This document shows, one piece after another, positions 1 through 6,000 of a stretch of DNA of 7,635 nucleotides. This stretch comes from an uncultured Mycoplasmatales bacterium. Its GTDB lineage: Bacteria > Bacillota_I > Bacilli_A > Mycoplasmatales > Mycoplasmoidaceae. The notes under the pieces are model-generated. The model was given only the letters and a program-made list of their open reading frames with translations. It made no database searches and had not been told where the DNA came from. Each line of letters begins with the position of its first letter. Position 1 is the first letter of the stretch. The position numbers were made by a program, and so were the translations under genes. The DNA is taken from contig CAJTRF010000039.1 in the NCBI GenBank assembly GCA_910578525.1, positions 1 through 7,635 on the forward strand. The letters are read 5' to 3'.

Positions 1-3000
1 TAACTTAATAGCCATGATTCATAGAAATCTAATCCCTCCCTTTTATATTTATTATAAGTATATTCCAAAACATCTTTAACATTATCAAAAGGTATATATC
101 TATTCTCTTCTTTCACAAGATAGTCTCGAAGTATATCCCAATTACACATAAAATCTATTATATTACCTACTTTATCAAGATCATAATCCGCCCATTTTAA
201 TATCAAATCTTCAGGAATCTCTTCATTAAAAATTCTTCTATATTTATCACGCTTAGGACCTAGTACCATTTCTTTCTTTGCTTCATATGCGTTATCATAT
301 TTACTTTCAAGTTGTGTTGCTGATAGACTATTACCTGTTGCTTTATTATATTTTTGTCTAAGAGTATTAAAATCATCATTTAATGTAACTTTATTAGCAT
401 TTTGCAAATAGAATATTAAGTCATTGCCTGTTTTACCATGTTTCTTATATTCGTTTAATTTCTCTTCTATTGTAATTTGTTTCTTAGGATTAATTTTATT
501 ATATTTCTGTACAAGAGGGTATAACTCTAAATATATTGGAATATCTTCTGGTTCGTCGCTATATTTACTAAAGAGCTCTTCTACATCATCTTCTGTCATA
601 CCAGCTTCTTTAGCCGCTCTCTTTAGTCTAGCAAATTTTTGTTTTGGGGTTTCTTCTTTTACATCGTCATCATTTTTAATTGGTTCTTCAATATTTAACT
701 TTTTGCCAAAGTTATGCTTTTGTTTTCCCCATTGTTTTCCCCCTCCTTTTCCCCAGTTACTTTTAGTTCCTTTCTTTGTTTCTTTTTCTGGTTCTGGTTC
801 TTCATATATATTATGAATTCTATCGTATTTTTCAATTAATGACTCTAAATCTTTTCTGAAACTTTCTTTATTAGTAGCTTTCTTAATATCTTCTTCCTTT
901 TTAGGTGATTTAGGATATTTTCTATTATATTCGTCTAGGATTAAATAACAATAAGCTTCATCAGCATTTCTTCCAAATTTGTTAAAGAATTTCTTAACAG
1001 TTAAACTTAAACTTTTCATACTAGCATATTTACTAACTTTCTGAGTGATTCCAGGGATGTTTTCAAACTTCTGATATTCTTTGTTATATGTGTCTAATTT
1101 ATCTGAATAATTAGAATGCGTTATTTTAATATTCTTTTGAAGTTCTTTTTCAACTGTGTTATAATCAAATGGAACTTCATATTCTTCTTCAAGTATTTTT
1201 GCATTTACTAAAGTATTTAAGGCTTTAATTGAATTTTCTGCAGTTTTATAAAGTTGCATTACTTGTCTAGTTGTTAATTTTTTACCGATTCCCGTAAATT
1301 TCTTGTTATAATTTTCAAAAGCTGTGTTAAAATCTGTGTTCGATGTGAATTCTGCTTTTATTTTATCTTCTATTTCAAGTACATTTTTCATTTCATCTAA
1401 GTCATCGTCGTTATTATTATATTTTTCTGTGTTTTGTTTGAGTCTACTTAATTTTTCTTTCCTATAGTCATATGTCATCTTGTTAATTGCTGCGTCCATT
1501 CGCTCTTTGAATTCAATAACATAATCAATTGCTTTCTTAGGATTATCTTTAAATACTTTATTATATTCTTCTAGAGCATTATTAAAGTTTTGATTGCTTT
1601 CATATTTTGGTAAATATTCTTCAATAGTTTCTAATTCATCTAATTGTTCTTTTTCAGTTTTATTTTTAGGCTGATATTCTATTTTATGTTTATTTCTAAA
1701 TTCATATTTTCTATTTGCTAATTTTAATTTCATGTAAGCTTCTGAAACATTCTTGCTAAATCGATCAAGTAATTCGCCATAATCATTAATAATATTCTCT
1801 GGATAATATCCATTATATTTCGCTACTTCAGTTTTATATGTTTCGTTATTTGTTAAATTATCATATCTCTTTTTGGCTGAATCATATTCTCTTTTCAATC
1901 TATCAGCCTCTTCAATATATTTCTTATCCTTAACAAATTCAAGTTGTGCGTTTCCAACCTTTTCACCCATTTTAGATTTAAGGTTATATAATTCAGAATG
2001 ATAATGACATGCCTCCATATATTTCAAACAATTAATTTTATCATAAGTTGGATTATTGGTATCAAACAAAGCAATAAGATCCTCAAATTTATAGGGAATT
2101 TTACCAGCAAAACTATTATATTGATTCTTAAGATCTTGATTATTATTGAATTCGTTTTGACGCAAATAATAGTTTTCAATTTTCTTCTTTAATTCAGCTA
2201 TATATGTTTTAACGTTATTGCTTCTTTTAGGCAAAGTCTCTAAATTTTCACTGTATAAATCACTAGCCATCATATAATAAAGTTCAGCCCTTGCTTCATC
2301 GAAATCTCCTTTTTTATCTCTAAGTATTTTATTTATATCAACAATTCCATGTGTGTTCTGATATATAGTTAATTTCTCTTTTAAGAAGTTATCCTCAGTA
2401 AATATAGCACCTTCACTTTCTTTTGAATTGAATTTCGTTTCTAATTCTCTCCTTTTTTCATCAGTATAATTTGTAATAGTTTCAAGCGGAACACCATATT
2501 TATTAAACAATGCATGGTTGTAGTAATCAGTCATCATTTTATTGTATCCTTTTCCTGTATCTCCTTCACATTCTATTTTAATGTCCATTAAGCTTTTAGA
2601 TGTTCCAACTTCACTTTGATAATTAGAATATAAATTATAAGCATCAACACTTTCCCACCATCCATCTTTTAATGTTAAATCATCTAAAATTTGTGATAAC
2701 TTTTCTAAATCTCCAGGTGTTGCAGTATATTTACTAAAATCAAATTTATTATTCTTTTGTAATATTTTTACTTGTAAAATCTTAAAAGTAAGGTCATTCC
2801 ACATTCTTGAACCATCATTCCAATATTTAATAATATACTCTAAATAAGGAAAATTATTTGTTCCAATTGTATAGCAATAATCATTTATTACAGCTTGTAA
2901 ATCATAATCAGTGATATAATCATTATAATATCCTAAAATATCTTGAATTTCTTGAATTCTAACTTTATCAGTTCTTGTTTGATTATTGTTTTTGGTTGTA

Positions 3001-6000
3001 GCTTTTTCTTTTGACGAATTCCCTCCATTTTTACTAATATATTTAAACTCTGACCTAGATTTTTTCTTTTGTTTAATCTCTTCTTCACATTCATCATAAG
3101 ATATATGGAATAAGTCGAAAAACTCTTTCTTTAAATTTTCTAATTTAATATAATCTGCAGTTTTATCAACATCAAGGTCATTTTTGATTAATAGTTTTTC
3201 AGCAGTATCATTTCTATTTTGATAATTATAAATATATTTCCCAAATTCTGCTTGAAATTCAGAACTTTGAATAATATCGTTCTTATCATTATAATCATCA
3301 ATCTTTTGTTTCAAATATTCAATTTTATCATCGTCTTTCTGAAAATTATTATAAGGGTCTTTTGATGGAATTTTATAATTATAACCAAATAACTTAATAT
3401 ATTCTCTTTCTAAACCTTCTAACCTCATTTTTGTTGCTGCTTCTTTAGGAGTTTTGTAATCCCCTCTATATTTATTGTAATCAAAACGATCAGTTGAACG
3501 AGCTCCTAAATATCCCGCTACTTCATTCCAAGCATTTTGTAGTTCTGTACGAAATTCACTTTCTTTTTTTCCAGTAGATTCAATAACATTTTCTAAGATT
3601 CTAAATGATTCTTCAGGATTGTTATCATAATTGTCTGTAAATTCTTTTGTTGCTTTATATTGTCGTTCAAATGATAAGTAATAATAGTTTAGTAATATTG
3701 GAATAAATAGCTTTTGAATGACGTCATTTTTAGGGTATTTAGTAAAATCAGATGGAATATGTATTTCTAAATTGTTCTGTTTTAAGAAAGTATCGTTAAT
3801 ATTAATCCATTTAGCTGAATTTTTGTCTAACCAATTTGATAGTTCTTGCTTTTCTTCTAATTCTTTTCTTAGTTTTCCTTTATCTTTATTGAATTGAGTA
3901 TTGAATTCTTCTTCAGAAATATGATGGTTTACTTTATTCAAATTTGTTTTATTATTGTAAGTGCTCATAATATCTCTCAAATCATAGTATTCTTTAATTT
4001 GTGATAATTCACCATTTCCAATTCCGTATAACCTAAAATCAATAGCCTTATCATTTGATGATAATGAATCATAATTTAAAGCGAGTTGCTTAAAGTTTTC
4101 AAAACTTATATTAGCATTCAAATAACCTAAATTTCTCTTTAAATTGTAATAATATTCATTTCCATACCACTGCTTAATTTTAGTAACAACTTTGCCCCTT
4201 TCTCTAATTAACGCTTTTAGTGCTTTGTCAACACTGCTATCATGACTTAAGTAATATTTTATTAAACTCTTTTCTTCATTAGGATGAGCAATAACATACC
4301 ATGAATATTCATCTGTAAGTTTCGTTAACATATTGTAAGCTACAAAATCATTATTTATATTATCTAAATCCCATTTTGTGATTGGATTGTCACTGAAATG
4401 ACTATTGTAATAGTTCACAGCTTGAGCTAATTTATCTTTATAATTTTGCTTATTAAACAAACTTTTAGTCAAATTATTAATATAATCAACAACGCCTTGT
4501 TCAGTTTGTGATTTGGCGGAAATAATTGCTGTTTCAATATTTATTTGTTCATTTTCATTTAAAAACTGATTATAATCTCTTAAAGCTTTCTCAATTAGTT
4601 TAGACTGTAGTAAATTAGCAGAAATAGCTTCATAACCATTCTTAGTTTCTTCAACTTGAGCTAGCATTCTTTGAATAGGGACATTATTGCTTCTATCTAT
4701 TTTATCTTTAAAAGTTAATGGACTATGTTCATATCTATTAATAACAGCCATGGCTAGTTCTCCTTTAAAGTAATCTCTCAAATCAACAAAACTCTTAAAT
4801 GTATTTCCTCTTTGTATTATTGATACATTATACCACCAATCAAAATTATATGTTTCATCATCAAAATTTAAGACTTTATTAACTTCTTTGTATAAATTTT
4901 GACATTCATTATAAGCTTGTAAATTTTCTTGAGGTAACAATCCTTCACATGCTGATTTAAATGAAAGTAAGTCCCCATTACATTGAACAAATCCTACTTC
5001 CATAAAAGTTTTAAAGCTTATATTCTGACTTGTATATTTATAAGCTTCATTTACCAAAATCACACACTCACAATATGTTTTCAATTCATCCATAGTCCTA
5101 CAATGTCCCATCACTTCTTGTTTTTCTAAATTAAACCCTGTATTTGTTCTAAATCTCTCTATGTAGTCAACAATATCTTTAGTATTATTTTGAAAGAATT
5201 CTTGTCCTTGTTTAAGTTTGTCATATTGATTATCTATAAAACTACAATTATCTTGAATTTCTTGATTATTTTGTGTATTTTTAATAATTCTCTTCAAATT
5301 GAAACAAGCATCAATAAATCCAGGCCTGTATTGTTCTAATTCAATAATCTTTTCATAGAAACTATCAATCTTAGCAGCACTAAAAGTATTAATGAATGAT
5401 TCAGCTGTTTCGAAAACTGTTAAAAAGTCACAAAATACTTCAGGGTTATCAATTTTAGGGTGTTGAATAAATTCTTGGCATTTTCTAATAAATCGAGAGA
5501 CTCTTTGCTGCAAATCATATGAAGCAAGATTATTAAGATAATATAGAAACAGTTGATTACGAGGTCCGTTTCTTACTTCGTCAGGAATCTGAGCAACGTT
5601 TATTTGATTATGTCCTTGTTGCTGTGGTTGTTGCTGTTCTCCTTCTTGTTGTTGTTCTTGTTGCTGTTGCTCTTGCTGTTGTTGCTCTTGCTGTTGTTGT
5701 AATTGAGCTGCTTGCTGTTGAGAACGTTGTAAAGCTAGACCACCTTCTACTTGTTCATGTTCTTGTTCTTGTGGTTGTTGATTTCCTGCTAAGTTCTGTA
5801 TTCTTTGTCTTACTGCTCTATAATCATTTCGATAATCACTTGTTTGTTTGGCCAAATTACATAAGTTCACAAAATCTTGATTTGAAATATTCTTTAAACC
5901 AGATTCATTTAGAATTCGAAGAATGTCTATTCTTATTGCAACATCTGTAGGAACTGGCTCTTCTGGATGATTATTAGCTTTCTTAAACCTTGAAATCAAA

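Noticed and set aside
424..816. Plus-strand frame of 130 codons, Phe/Ser/Leu-rich
   Set aside because: It lies entirely opposite the open minus frame and has the Phe/Ser/Leu bias expected from antisense of Lys/Glu-rich coding sequence. No ribosome site or coherent domain is visible.
795..2402. Assignment of the YN array to spectrin or another known helical repeat
   Set aside because: The unit length is about 84 rather than about 106, and the conserved Trp of spectrin repeats is missing. The motif is centred on Tyr-Asn.
2529..2564. Possible P-loop near ECEGDTGKGYNK
   Set aside because: The spacing does not give G-x4-G-K-S/T: no Gly lies at the required position and GK is followed by Gly. No Walker B or other nucleotide-binding context is visible.
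3675..3719. Most hydrophobic stretch of the protein (IQKLFIPILLNYYYL) as a membrane segment
   Set aside because: It is about 15 residues, includes Gln, Lys, Asn and Pro, and is flanked by charged residues. It is better explained as a buried helix of a repeat unit.
5624..5950. Plus-strand open frame with a Val/Leu-rich hydrophobic start resembling membrane helices
   Set aside because: It is the antisense reading of the Gln-rich tract (CAA/CAG read backwards gives Val/Leu/Ala codons). The minus frame continues through it without a stop.
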